DNA of 64,000 bases. It comes from Bacteroidia bacterium (lineage in GTDB: Bacteria > Bacteroidota > Bacteroidia > Cytophagales > Cyclobacteriaceae). The position numbers were made by a program, and so were the translations under genes. Location: positions 61,213-125,212 of the forward strand of contig JAUIAO010000010.1 in NCBI GenBank assembly GCA_030425425.1, in the 5' to 3' direction. The notes under the pieces are model-generated. The model was not told the DNA's origin. It did not search any database and saw nothing but the letters and a program-made list of their open reading frames with translations. This document shows, one piece after another, positions 45,059 to 54,699 of this stretch (its first letter is position 1; each line of letters opens with the position of its first letter).

Positions 45059-45757
45059 ATGCAGTATTTCTATCAGCCAGAAATTGAAAACGACATTCAT
45101 CAATTAGAAGATGAAGAGTTTCAACATTGCGTAAAAGTCCTAAGAAATGGTATTGGGGATCGAATTGGTATTTTTGATGGTCGAGGTGGAAAGTATGAAG
45201 TTGAAATCACGAATATTACTAAACGCTCTTGTGATTTTAGAGTGATCCAGGTAGAGCAAATCACTAAAAAACCTTTCTACAATCACATTGCCATAGCACC
45301 TACCAAAAATTCTGATAGAATAGAGTGGTTTGTAGAAAAAGCGTGCGAGCTTGGGGTAGATGAAATCTCATTTATACTGACAAAAAACTGCGAACGCACA
45401 AAAATGAAAACTGATCGCCTGATCAAAAAGGCTGTTAGTGCGCTGAAGCAAAGTAAAAGCGGCTTCCTCACCAAAATCAATGAATTAGAAAAGGTTGAAC
45501 TCTTTGTGAAAAGTGCTGATGCTGATCAGAAATTCATCGGCTATGTAGCAGATGGGCTGCCATATTTACCAAAGGAAATCAAATCTGCAAGCAATAGTTT
45601 GATCCTCATTGGCCCTGAAGGTGACTTTGCCCCAGAAGAAGTGACACTGGCTGAAACTTACGGTTTTCAAAAAATCAGTCTGGGCAAGAGCACCCTTAGA
45701 ACCGAAACCGCAGGCCTAATAGCCGCTCATGCTGTGAATGTGGTGAATGAGTGGTAA
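45059..45757 (+). CDS. rsmE: 16S rRNA (uracil1498-N3)-methyltransferase
   Basis: 232 residues, SPOUT-class knotted methyltransferase with an N-terminal PUA-like domain (MQYFYQPEIE ... EFQHCVKVLRNGIGDRI). Core motifs are EWFVEKACELGVDEISFI, KKAVSALKQSKSGFLTKI, LILIGPEGDFAPEEV, and KISLGKSTLRTETAGLIA, which forms the knot that binds SAM. It methylates U1498 of 16S rRNA. Monocistronic; convergent with the lipoprotein at 45846. Confidence 0.95.
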   Translation: MQYFYQPEIENDIHQLEDEEFQHCVKVLRNGIGDRIGIFDGRGGKYEVEITNITKRSCDFRVIQVEQITKKPFYNHIAIAPTKNSDRIEWFVEKACELGVDEISFILTKNCERTKMKTDRLIKKAVSALKQSKSGFLTKINELEKVELFVKSADADQKFIGYVADGLPYLPKEIKSASNSLILIGPEGDFAPEEVTLAETYGFQKISLGKSTLRTETAGLIAAHAVNVVNEW

Positions 45758-45845
45758 GATTATAAAACTAACACGCAGACTTTCAATTCATTTCTCTTTC
45801 AAGAGAGGAGTTCGGTGTGAGTAAAAATAATGAATAACGGAACTT

Positions 45846-46685
45846 CTACCACCTTCTGTAAATAGCTTTTACACTATCATATTCGATTGTAAATCTGCTT
45901 GAATTTAAGGCTGACAATTTCACTTCTTCAACCACTCCTCCGTTAAGAAATAGTGTTCCGTTGAAGTAAATTTCGTTATCTGTTCCAACTTCCTGTATTC
46001 CTCCCAATACAATCGTTTCACTGCTCTCGCAGGTTGTGTCTCGTACCGAAAGATTTAGCACCGTTCCCAATTCAGACTTTGAAATGAAAATTTGAGTAGT
46101 GTCTTCACAATTGGTCAATTTTTTATTTACCAAATCATGGTAAAGAGTTATTAATTCCCATGAACTCAACCCGACATTCACTCCACCCATAAGGATTGGG
46201 ATGACTTGCCTGGACAAAATTGCCGTAGATGAGGTATCTAAACGCTCGGTAATGACAGAATTCCCGGAAGGATAATGAAGGTTCAGATTTTTTGAAGAAA
46301 TATGATCTACCAACATATAATTTTCACGCCCATTTGACTGCAACAGGTAGATGGTATCATTAAACAAATCGGTACCACCCGAAGCTATCATTTGGCCTAG
46401 AAATGCCGTGTCGTACAGCGTGCAAGATGCATCAAAAGTCAGATTATAAGCTGATATGGAATCCTCTTTAATCATCTCAAAAACTCTCCAAACACTATCC
46501 TGGCAAGTATTGGCTGCCTGAGTTTCACCGTCTATGGATTGAGACTGGACAAACCAATGTTTTTTACCACCGCCAGTAAGCAATTGCTCGACTTGGTAGC
46601 CATATAATCCAGATGGATAATAAGTCTCTTCACTGCAAGATGCAAGCGAAATAATGAGCAACGATATTATCCAAACATTTTTCAT
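45846..46685 (-). CDS. predicted lipoprotein of unknown function
   Basis: 279 residues with a lipobox (IISLASC, Cys17). The mature chain is strand-rich with six or more Cys, including paired ones (ANTCQDSVW, DASCTLYD), and KKHWFVQSQSIDG near the start resembles lipocalin-like proteins of Bacteroidota. The C-terminal half appears to repeat the same pattern (SSWELITLYHDL, NCEDTTQIFISKSELG). It follows tex by 15 bp on the same strand and may be co-transcribed, but no functional link is apparent. Confidence 0.6.
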   Translation of the reverse strand: MKNVWIISLLIISLASCSEETYYPSGLYGYQVEQLLTGGGKKHWFVQSQSIDGETQAANTCQDSVWRVFEMIKEDSISAYNLTFDASCTLYDTAFLGQMIASGGTDLFNDTIYLLQSNGRENYMLVDHISSKNLNLHYPSGNSVITERLDTSSTAILSRQVIPILMGGVNVGLSSWELITLYHDLVNKKLTNCEDTTQIFISKSELGTVLNLSVRDTTCESSETIVLGGIQEVGTDNEIYFNGTLFLNGGVVEEVKLSALNSSRFTIEYDSVKAIYRRW

Positions 46686-46700
46686 ATTATCTTCTAAGAA

Positions 46701-48953
46701 TCAGTTACCAAATTTACCTTTCAACATGGCCAATTTAGCTTGAAAATCTCCTTCTGGCTCACGTTCCTGACGCTTTTTACGCTGACCTCCGCCACCTTTA
46801 GATTTTGGAGCAGGCTGCCCAAATGGATCAGACTTCATTGACAGGGAAATTCTCTTTCTGGGCACATCCACTTCCAGCACTGTTACTTGTACTTTCTGCT
46901 GAAGTTTCACCGCAGCAGCAGGATCAGACACAAAGCTGTCAGACAAATGACTGATGTGTACCAAGCCATCCTGATGAACTCCTATATCCACAAACGCACC
47001 AAACTTCGTAATATTGGTCACTATCCCAGGAAGTTTCATTCCAATAGTCAGATCACTGACTTCATGCACATGATCAGCAAATGAGAATGTCTCAAACTGC
47101 TCACGAGGGTCACGACCAGGTTTTGCCAATTCCTCCAAAATATCCTTCAAAGTAGGTAAACCAACCTCGTCAGTCACATACTTTTTGAGGTCAATTTTGC
47201 TTCTAAGGTTTTTGTCCTTCACCAAATCTTCCACAGCACAACCAAGGTCTTTGGCCATAGTGCTCACAGTCTCATATCGCTCTGGGTGTACTGCACTTTC
47301 GTCAAGAATATTCTTAGCTCCTTTGATTCTCAAGAAACCTGCAGCTTGTTCAAAAGCTTTATCTCCAAGTCGAGGTACTTTTTTTAGATCTGCCCGGCTT
47401 TTGAAAGCCCCATTTTCATTCCGGAATTTCACAATATTCTCCGCTAATGAGGGCCCTAAGCCCGACACATAAGTCAAGAGCTGCTTACTGGCAGTATTCA
47501 ATTCCACACCAACTGCGTTCACACAGCTCATTACAGTATCGTCCAGAGATGTCTTCAATTGGTTTTGATCTACATCGTGCTGATACTGCCCAACTCCAAT
47601 TGACTTTGGATCAATCTTGACCAATTCGGCTAATGGATCCATCATTCTTCTTCCGATTGATACAGCTCCTCTCACAGTCACATCATAATCTTTGAACTCC
47701 TCTCGTGCCACTTCAGAGGCAGAGTAAATCGATGCTCCACTTTCATTCACCATGGCAATGATGATATTCTTTGGCAAACCGATCCCCTTTACAAACTGCT
47801 CTGTTTCTCTACTTGCCGTACCGTTTCCAATAGCAATCGCTTCTACATTGTGTTTTTCACAAAGCGCTGCTACTACTGCACCTGACACCATAGTATCTTT
47901 TCGTGGCTCATTAGGGAAGATTGCCGTATGCTCCAGGAGTTTTCCTTGCTTATCGAGACATACTACTTTACATCCAGTTCTAAACCCTGGATCTATCGCC
48001 AATACGGCCTTTTGTCCCAATGGTGCAGCCATTAGGAGTTGCTTCACATTGTCTACAAACACATTGATCGCTTCCTGATCGGCTTTTTTCTTCGCTTCCA
48101 GACGTTCTTCTGACTCTATACTTGGTTTGATCAATCGCTTATATGAATCCTTCAACGCAATCTCTACCTGTTCTGAGGCATCATTAGAGCCATTTACGAA
48201 CTGGCGTGTCAACGCACTAATTGCAGACTCTTCAGGAATATAAGTATCCATCATCAGGTATCCTTCTTTCTCTCCTCTTCTGATTGCCAACAATCTATGT
48301 GAAGGAATGTCCTTCAGAGACTCTTCCCATTCGAAATAATCTTTGTATTTATGTCCATCAGCTTCTTTTCCTTTCATCACTTTTGAACCGATCATTCCTT
48401 CTGTTTTGAACAATCCTCTCACCTTCTTACGAGCATCCGCATCTTCACTGATCCACTCCGCAATGATGTCTCTGGCTCCCTGCAACGCTGCTGCTACGTC
48501 GGCCACCTCTTTCTCTTCAGAGATATATTTTTCTGCTTCTTGCTCTGGCAATACGCCTCCCTGCGCCCATAGCACTGAAGCCAATGGCTCCAATCCTTTC
48601 TCTTTGGCAACCGAAGCTTTTGTTTTTCTTTTTGGTTTGTATGGTAAATACAAATCCTCCAACACCGACATGGTCTCCGCTGCATCAATTTTATCTTTCA
48701 GTTCTGGAGTGAGCTTTCCTTGCTCATCAATTGACTTGAGAATGGCTTCTCTCCTCTTGTCCAAATCCCTCAACTGGGCCACACGATCTCGAACATTCGC
48801 TACCTGAACTTCATCCATCGTTCCGGTGACTTCCTTTCGATATCGGGAGATAAAAGGAACGGTAGCTCCTTCATCCAAAAGGTTTATGGTGGCTTCTACA
48901 AATCGAGTTTGCAGGCTGAGTTCCTGCGCAATGCGAGCTGAATAATTGATCAT
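46701..48953 (-). CDS. tex: Tex-family RNA-binding transcription accessory protein
   Basis: 750 residues. N-terminal Tex helical domain (VPFISRYRKEVTGTMDE), RNase H-like YqgF domain (~315-440, AIDPGFRTGCKVVCLD, AIGNGTASRETEQF), helix-hairpin-helix region (~490-560, NTASKQLLTYVSGLGPSLA) and an S1 domain (~645-715, GMKLPGIVTNITKFGAFVDIG, HQDGLVHISHLSD). The tail after it is basic, Gly/Lys-rich. It binds nucleic acid and affects transcription. Slightly shorter than E. coli YhgF, as usual in Bacteroidota. Confidence 0.95.
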   Translation of the reverse strand: MINYSARIAQELSLQTRFVEATINLLDEGATVPFISRYRKEVTGTMDEVQVANVRDRVAQLRDLDKRREAILKSIDEQGKLTPELKDKIDAAETMSVLEDLYLPYKPKRKTKASVAKEKGLEPLASVLWAQGGVLPEQEAEKYISEEKEVADVAAALQGARDIIAEWISEDADARKKVRGLFKTEGMIGSKVMKGKEADGHKYKDYFEWEESLKDIPSHRLLAIRRGEKEGYLMMDTYIPEESAISALTRQFVNGSNDASEQVEIALKDSYKRLIKPSIESEERLEAKKKADQEAINVFVDNVKQLLMAAPLGQKAVLAIDPGFRTGCKVVCLDKQGKLLEHTAIFPNEPRKDTMVSGAVVAALCEKHNVEAIAIGNGTASRETEQFVKGIGLPKNIIIAMVNESGASIYSASEVAREEFKDYDVTVRGAVSIGRRMMDPLAELVKIDPKSIGVGQYQHDVDQNQLKTSLDDTVMSCVNAVGVELNTASKQLLTYVSGLGPSLAENIVKFRNENGAFKSRADLKKVPRLGDKAFEQAAGFLRIKGAKNILDESAVHPERYETVSTMAKDLGCAVEDLVKDKNLRSKIDLKKYVTDEVGLPTLKDILEELAKPGRDPREQFETFSFADHVHEVSDLTIGMKLPGIVTNITKFGAFVDIGVHQDGLVHISHLSDSFVSDPAAAVKLQQKVQVTVLEVDVPRKRISLSMKSDPFGQPAPKSKGGGGQRKKRQEREPEGDFQAKLAMLKGKFGN

Positions 48954-49073
48954 TTAATTTGGGTAGTTTCTGTAATTGTGGTGGCGAAAATAGGATTTGT
49001 TCTTAGCATAGACAAAGGTCAAATAACAAAAGATTTTAGCTGATGTACTTTCTTTTACTTTATGGTTTAACCA

Positions 49074-49649
49074 TCATAGGTATCTATAATGACCAATGAT
49101 TTTGTATTCAAATAGCACATCTTCAATCACTTGGCCTCTGCCAATATTGTGGATCACCAATGGCCTTTGTCCATCTCGTGAGTACTGATTGGATAAAATT
49201 CCTATGTGAGTAATTGCACCACCAAGATTCCAACACACTACATCACCGGGCTTATAATCTTCGGCATTTTGACTTTGAATTTTCTCCTGACCCTTTCGAC
49301 TAAAATAGGTCATCAAATTGGGTACCCTTCTATGATCTATATTCTTATCGGTAGTTTTCAACCCCCAATTTTTTGGGTACAATTCAAAATGTGCTTTCAT
49401 GTCCTCATGTACTTCCTTCTGAAGATCAATCCCCATTTTGCGATAAGCTCTAATCACTACATCCGTGCAAACACCTTTCCCTTTCGGCACATCACCATTT
49501 GGGTAATCAATAGAAAAATAACTGGGATCATAAATCACTTCATCATAGGTGAGCGTAATTGCTGAGTCAGCTAATTGTTTGTAAAAGTCAACCTGAGCAT
49601 TGGCTAACATAGGAAAAATCAACAGAGCGTATAAGAACTTTTTCATCAT
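49074..49649 (-). CDS. secreted DUF1287 protein (YijF-like)
   Basis: 191 residues. The N-terminal signal peptide is MMKKFLYALLIFPMLANAQ; the start at 49649 is chosen over the upstream ATG (49703) because the signal sequence begins there. The mature domain has an NlpC/P60-like pattern: Cys in GKGVCTDVVIRAYRKM, and His residues in ITHIGILSN and VIHNIGRG. DUF1287 members are periplasmic cysteine-peptidase-like proteins without a defined substrate. It faces the TlpA-like gene divergently. Confidence 0.85.
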   Translation of the reverse strand: MMKKFLYALLIFPMLANAQVDFYKQLADSAITLTYDEVIYDPSYFSIDYPNGDVPKGKGVCTDVVIRAYRKMGIDLQKEVHEDMKAHFELYPKNWGLKTTDKNIDHRRVPNLMTYFSRKGQEKIQSQNAEDYKPGDVVCWNLGGAITHIGILSNQYSRDGQRPLVIHNIGRGQVIEDVLFEYKIIGHYRYL

Positions 49650-49783
49650 AATAAGATTAGCATTTTCTGGAACAACTATCAATCCAATTTTTATTGTCAA
49701 CAATTTGGTAGCTCCAAATTGTAACTATAGTCACGCATATCCGATTATAATATCTGAATATTTGCGCTCAACTAATTTTGAAG

Positions 49784-50371
49784 ATGTCAGAAAAGAAAAA
49801 GAAATCTTACCGTCGTGAATTGATTGAATGGGGAATATTGGTGACTGTAGGAACCGTCTTGTATGTCACTGGCTATCATACAGAGGTAATTGGTCAGCTT
49901 CAGCGAATCGTTTTGGCTACAGGCATCATACAGCCAGGGGAAAATAATGAGATAATAGAAGCAAGCTATAGCTTGAAACTATCTGATGTAGCAGGCAATC
50001 CGATACACTTTTCTGAATTCAAGGGTCAAACGGTTTTCATGAACTTTTGGGCTACCTGGTGTCCACCGTGTGTAGCTGAAATGCCCGATATTGAAAACTT
50101 ATATGAGAAAAAGGGTATTGATGTCGCATTCGTGATGATCAGCCTGGATGAAGACCGTCAGAAAGCCATCGAGTTTGTAGCACGAAAAGGCTTTGATATG
50201 CCAGTATATTTTCTGGAATCCGGTTTACCAAAGGTGTACAACCCAACTTCTATTCCGACCACTTACGTGATTTCTCCAGATGGAAAAATAGTGGTCACTC
50301 GGCATGGCATGGCTAAATACAATACAGATAGTTTTATAGAATTGTTAGAGGGACTTAGTAAAACACCTTAA
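49784..50371 (+). CDS. TlpA/ResA-like thiol-disulfide oxidoreductase
   Basis: 195 residues, membrane-anchored by an N-terminal helix (~15-30) with the thioredoxin domain outside the cytoplasm. Active site FWATWCPPCVAEMP, Cys93 and Cys96. The cis-Pro loop is STTY-like (TSIPTTYVISPDGKI). Such proteins reduce disulfides in cytochrome c maturation or in envelope proteins. A TTG at 49778 is a possible alternative start; ATG 49784 is preferred. Stop overlaps the convergent phosphatase gene by 4 bp. Confidence 0.88.
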   Translation: MSEKKKKSYRRELIEWGILVTVGTVLYVTGYHTEVIGQLQRIVLATGIIQPGENNEIIEASYSLKLSDVAGNPIHFSEFKGQTVFMNFWATWCPPCVAEMPDIENLYEKKGIDVAFVMISLDEDRQKAIEFVARKGFDMPVYFLESGLPKVYNPTSIPTTYVISPDGKIVVTRHGMAKYNTDSFIELLEGLSKTP

Positions 50372-50856
50372 AAATCAAGTGATTGTTTCATTCCGGTTCC
50401 TTTCGAAACGGCAACCCACTCCTGATTTTCAAAAGCTATCTTCAACATATCACCGGGTCCAAGATTCCCAAATCTTTTGGTGAAATAATCAAATAGATAT
50501 GACAATCCGGGATTATGACCTATAACCAAAACAGTGTGATGGTTTGGATTTGTAGAGCAAACCAAATCAAACAAGGTTTTTACCGAAGCTTCATAAATCT
50601 CCTGCCTAAAATCTACAGGAAGGCTATAATCGAGTTGTTCAATCAGGATCTGGCAAGTTTGTCGTGTTCTCTTCGCTGTACTACAGTATATATGATCAGG
50701 ATAAAAGTCTTGCTTCTTCAATTGCAGTGCTAAAGCAGTGATGTCATTGATGCCACGATCAGTCAATGGGCGCTCAACATCTCTCATTCCATATCCGCTT
50801 TCCGCCTCTCCATGCCTGAGTAAGTACAGCTCTTTTCTCATATTATTCTTCGTCAT
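50368..50856 (-). CDS. histidine phosphatase (SixA-like)
   Basis: 162 residues, branch 2 of the histidine phosphatase superfamily. RHGEAE (catalytic His) is near the N-terminus, CSTAKRTRQTCQIL and VIGHNPGLSYL (second His) follow. SixA in E. coli removes phosphate from His in a phosphorelay, but broad substrate choice exists. ATG 50841 (MRKELYLLRHGE) is an alternative start five codons in. Convergent with the TlpA-like gene. Confidence 0.88.
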   Translation of the reverse strand: MTKNNMRKELYLLRHGEAESGYGMRDVERPLTDRGINDITALALQLKKQDFYPDHIYCSTAKRTRQTCQILIEQLDYSLPVDFRQEIYEASVKTLFDLVCSTNPNHHTVLVIGHNPGLSYLFDYFTKRFGNLGPGDMLKIAFENQEWVAVSKGTGMKQSLDF

Positions 50857-50962
50857 GATTTTGTTTAGCCCGACTTAAATATAACCTTTGCTGCCAATAG
50901 CCCGCAATTTTCTAGGGTTTTAATAATTTTTCAACATATTTACCGCCTTAAAAAATTGAAGT

Positions 50963-53308
50963 ATGGCAAAAAACCTGGTTATAGTCGAGTCACCGGCTAA
51001 GGCAAAAACGATAGAAGGATATTTGGGTAAGGATTACCAGGTAAAATCATCTTTTGGGCATGTAAGAGATTTACCAAAGGACGATTTTGCAATAGATATA
51101 GAAAAGGACTTTGAACCTACTTACGCGATTTCCTCCGACAAAAAAGATGTAGTAAAAGAGCTCAAAAAGCTCGCTAAAGAAGCTGAAACAATCTACTTAG
51201 CATCGGATGATGACCGTGAAGGAGAAGCGATTTCATGGCATCTGGCGAGTGCTTTGGATCTTGACAATACTAAAACACGACGTATAGTATTCAGAGAAAT
51301 CACCAAGAATGCCATACAAAATGCAATACAAAATCCACGAGGAATTGATTTGGATCTGGTGAATGCCCAGCAGGCAAGACGTATATTGGATCGACTTGTA
51401 GGATACGAACTGTCACCAATTCTTTGGAAAAAAATCAAAACAGGTCTTTCTGCAGGTCGAGTACAATCAGTGGCAGTAAGACTGGTTGTGGAAAGAGAAC
51501 GAGAAATCGAAAAATTTGAAGCAAAATCTTCATTCAAAATCACGGCTTTGTTCAACCTGGAACAAGGTAAAATTCTCAAAGCTGAATTGCCCAAAAAATT
51601 CGGCACGGAAGAAGAAGCTCATTCATTCCTGAAGAGCTGCCAGGATGCCCAGTTTAATATACAAGGTCTGGAAACCAAACCTGCCAAGAAAACTCCAGCC
51701 CCTCCATTCACCACTTCTACCCTTCAGCAGGAAGCTAGTAGAAAGCTGAGCTTTCCGGTGACACTTACGATGAGTGTAGCACAAAAGCTTTATGAAGCTG
51801 GTAAGATTACCTACATGAGAACTGACTCTGTCAACTTATCCAACGAAGCAATCGGAAGTGCTAAGGATCAAATCCAGAGTGCTTTTGGAGAGAATTATTT
51901 CAAAGAAAGACATTACAAAACCAAAAGCCAAGGTGCTCAGGAAGCTCACGAGGCAATTCGACCAACCAACTTCTCGGTAGATACGGCTGGAAAAGATGAT
52001 AAAGAAAGACGACTATATGAACTGATCTGGAAACGAGCTATTGCATCTCAGATGGCAGATGCGCAGCTGGAGAAAACAACAGCAACTATTGGGATCAGCA
52101 CAACTGATGAGAAATTGGTAGCTAGAGGTGAAGTGATCAAATTCGAAGGTTTTCTTAAAGTATATATAGAATCGACAGATGATGAAGGGGATGATGAAGA
52201 ACAGCAAGGTATGTTGCCTCCTTTGACAGTGGGTCAGGTGTTAGACCTCAAGAGTATACTGGCAAGAGAAGGATTCACTCGTCACCCGGCCCGATATACG
52301 GAAGCAAGTCTTGTGAAGAAACTGGAAGAAATGGGCATTGGACGACCATCTACCTATGCACCAACAATTTCCACGGTAATCAAAAGAAACTACATCGCCA
52401 AGGAAAACCGCGATGGTCATGAAAGAGGATACAGAGAAATCCTTCTTGAAAATGGTGAAATCACTCCATCGTCAAAAACGGAAATTACAGGAGCTGAGAA
52501 AAATAAGCTATTCCCTACCAACACTGCAATGGTAGTCAATGACTTCCTTGTTGAGCATTTTCCAAATGTGATTGATTTCTCATTTACGGCTAAGGTAGAA
52601 CAGGAGTTTGATGAAATAGCTCACGGAAAGGTACAGTGGAGAGAAATGATCAAAAGCTTCTATGGTGGCTTCCATGATCGTGTAGAAGAAACTGCTCAGC
52701 TCAAAAGATCAGAAGCCAATGCAGGAAGAGAACTCGGGGTTGACCCGAAAACTGGCTTAAAAATCACGGCTAAACTAGGCAGATATGGTGCTTATGTACA
52801 GCTGGGCGAAATGGAAGATGAGGAAAATGGAGGCGAAAAACCAAAGTTTGCAAGCCTGAGACATGGACAACTCATCGAAACAATTACCATGGAAGAAGCG
52901 CTTGAGTTATTCAAGCTTCCACGTCAGGTTGGTGAGCTCGAAGGAAAAGTGATCACTGCTGCTATCGGACGATTTGGGCCGTATGTACGCCATGATGGTA
53001 AATTTGCATCTTTGAAAAAAGAGCAAGACCCACTCACTATCACCGAAGAAGAAGCCGTACAGTTAATTCTTGACAAAAGAGAGGCTGATGCTAATAAGTA
53101 CATCAAAACATTTGATGAAGATGAAAATGTTTCAGTCCTGAATGGTCGATGGGGACCTTATATCAAGTTCGGTAAGAAGAATGTCAAAATACCGAAGGAC
53201 ATGAAACCTGAGGAGTTGACTTACGATCAGTGTAAGGAGCTAGCCGAAAAAGCCCCTGAAAAGAAAGGAAGAGGCGGAGCTAAAAAGAAAGCGACCAAGA
53301 AAAAATAA
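50963..53308 (+). CDS. topA: DNA topoisomerase I
   Basis: 781 residues. Type IA topoisomerase that relaxes negative supercoils. Toprim domain: LVIVESPAKAKTIEGYLG and YLASDDDREGEAISWHL (acidic triad). Active-site Tyr in KITYMRTDSVNLS. ARRILDRLVGYELSPILWKK and GRPSTYAPTIS complete the core. The C-terminal part has no Cys zinc fingers but repeats of the topoisomerase C-terminal type (GRFGPYVRHDGKF, GRWGPYIKFGKK) and a Lys-rich tail, as is common in Bacteroidota. Confidence 0.97.
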   Translation: MAKNLVIVESPAKAKTIEGYLGKDYQVKSSFGHVRDLPKDDFAIDIEKDFEPTYAISSDKKDVVKELKKLAKEAETIYLASDDDREGEAISWHLASALDLDNTKTRRIVFREITKNAIQNAIQNPRGIDLDLVNAQQARRILDRLVGYELSPILWKKIKTGLSAGRVQSVAVRLVVEREREIEKFEAKSSFKITALFNLEQGKILKAELPKKFGTEEEAHSFLKSCQDAQFNIQGLETKPAKKTPAPPFTTSTLQQEASRKLSFPVTLTMSVAQKLYEAGKITYMRTDSVNLSNEAIGSAKDQIQSAFGENYFKERHYKTKSQGAQEAHEAIRPTNFSVDTAGKDDKERRLYELIWKRAIASQMADAQLEKTTATIGISTTDEKLVARGEVIKFEGFLKVYIESTDDEGDDEEQQGMLPPLTVGQVLDLKSILAREGFTRHPARYTEASLVKKLEEMGIGRPSTYAPTISTVIKRNYIAKENRDGHERGYREILLENGEITPSSKTEITGAEKNKLFPTNTAMVVNDFLVEHFPNVIDFSFTAKVEQEFDEIAHGKVQWREMIKSFYGGFHDRVEETAQLKRSEANAGRELGVDPKTGLKITAKLGRYGAYVQLGEMEDEENGGEKPKFASLRHGQLIETITMEEALELFKLPRQVGELEGKVITAAIGRFGPYVRHDGKFASLKKEQDPLTITEEEAVQLILDKREADANKYIKTFDEDENVSVLNGRWGPYIKFGKKNVKIPKDMKPEELTYDQCKELAEKAPEKKGRGGAKKKATKKK

Positions 53309-53320
53309 AATATATTGAAA

Positions 53321-53352
53321 ACAAAAAAGGAGCCAATCGGCTCCTTTTTTGT
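53321..53352. terminator. bidirectional terminator between topA and dnaN
   Basis: A 14-base-pair stem, 53321-53334 with 53339-53352, GGAGCC-AATC-GGCTCC core, A-run before and T-run after. It can stop both converging transcripts. Confidence 0.93.
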
Positions 53353-53371
53353 TTATCGTTTATTCGCTTTA

Positions 53372-54496
53372 TCAAACGTAATTATTCAACATCACTGGCA
53401 TTACCAGCAACAATATATCTTCATTTTCATCCTGCTCGGAAGGAATCATGATACCCGCTCTGTTTGGTGCATTGAGCTTAAGCGTAATCTCATCAGCATC
53501 TACGTTATTAAGCATCTCGATCAAGAATTTGGCATTGAAACCAATCTCGATATCTTCTCCATCATGTTCACATGACAATCGCTCGTTTGCTTCGTTAGAG
53601 AAATCAAGATCTTCAGCGGAAATCATCAGCTCACTTCCTGTGATTTTTAATCTCACCTGATGTGTAGTCTTATTCGCATAGATAGCAATTCGTTTCATAG
53701 AGCTCAGCAAAGCTCCTTTATTGATCACCATCGTATTTTCATTGTCTGAAGGAATCACATTTTCGTAATCAGGGAAACGCTCATCAATCAAACGGCAAAT
53801 CATTTTGATGTTGTTGAAATTGAAGAATGCATTAGAAGCATTAAACTCCAAATTCACATTGGTATTTTCTGAAGGCAACGTAGACTTTAAAAGAGTCAAA
53901 GCCTTTCTAGGGATAATCATGCTATGCGACATATCCGAAGCGATATCCACTCTTCTATATCTAATCAACCGATGACTATCTGTCGCTACGAAAGTAGTAT
54001 TCGTTTCATCGAGCTTCACATATACTCCTGTCATAGCAGGTCTAAGCTCATCATTGCTGGTGGCATAGATGGTGCTATTAATTGCCTGAGCCAGGACACC
54101 TGAAGACATATTCACAGAGTAGCCATCAGATACTGCAGGGATTTTTGGAAAATCAGTCGCATTCTCTCCAGCCAACTTATATCTACCATTATCAGAATTG
54201 ATCTCAATACTGTAAGTATCCGGATCAATCGAAAACGTAACTGGCTGCTCAGGAAGATTTCGAAGTGTTTCCAAGAGGATTTTTGCGGGTATAGCAATGC
54301 TCCCATCTTCTTTAGCTTCCACTTCTATTTCTGTGATCATGCTGGTTTGCAAGTCGGACGCTGTAATGGTCAAAGTGCCATCGTTGATTTCAAAAAGGAA
54401 GTTTTCCAAAATCGGCACGACAGGGTTAGTAGTAATCACTCCGTTGATCGCAGAGAGTTGCTTAAGCAAATAAGATGATGATACAATAAATTTCAT
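53372..54496 (-). CDS. dnaN: DNA polymerase III sliding clamp, beta subunit
   Basis: 374 residues of three clamp domains (~1-120, 128-245, 247-374). Recognisable segments are VVPILENFLFEI, LPEQPVTFSID, LRPAMTGVYVKLD, FVATDSHRLIRY, FNFNNIKMICRLIDERFPDYENVIP and the C-terminal LLVMPVMLN. It forms a ring on DNA that holds polymerase III. It is not beside dnaA here, as often in Bacteroidota. About 200 bp separate it from the preceding DUF4340 gene on the same strand. Confidence 0.96.
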   Translation of the reverse strand: MKFIVSSSYLLKQLSAINGVITTNPVVPILENFLFEINDGTLTITASDLQTSMITEIEVEAKEDGSIAIPAKILLETLRNLPEQPVTFSIDPDTYSIEINSDNGRYKLAGENATDFPKIPAVSDGYSVNMSSGVLAQAINSTIYATSNDELRPAMTGVYVKLDETNTTFVATDSHRLIRYRRVDIASDMSHSMIIPRKALTLLKSTLPSENTNVNLEFNASNAFFNFNNIKMICRLIDERFPDYENVIPSDNENTMVINKGALLSSMKRIAIYANKTTHQVRLKITGSELMISAEDLDFSNEANERLSCEHDGEDIEIGFNAKFLIEMLNNVDADEITLKLNAPNRAGIMIPSEQDENEDILLLVMPVMLNNYV

Positions 54497-54699
54497 TCGT
54501 AGTATTGTTTTAGTAGGTCACCGGTATGCTACAATAGAGATAAATCATTTCAGTCAGCAGGTTTCTCAGCTCACTTTATTGATCCCTCATTGTTGCTTCT
54601 AGATCGCAATTGGGCGTCAAATTTAAGCGGAAATTGTGATCGGAAAAAATATACCTGCAAATTGCTATCAGCTATATTTATTTTTCTTTTGAAAGATGA

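Noticed and set aside
53372..54699. Replication origin next to dnaN
   Set aside because: No dnaA gene, no cluster of DnaA boxes and no AT-rich unwinding region was seen; dnaN lies between topA and a gliding operon.
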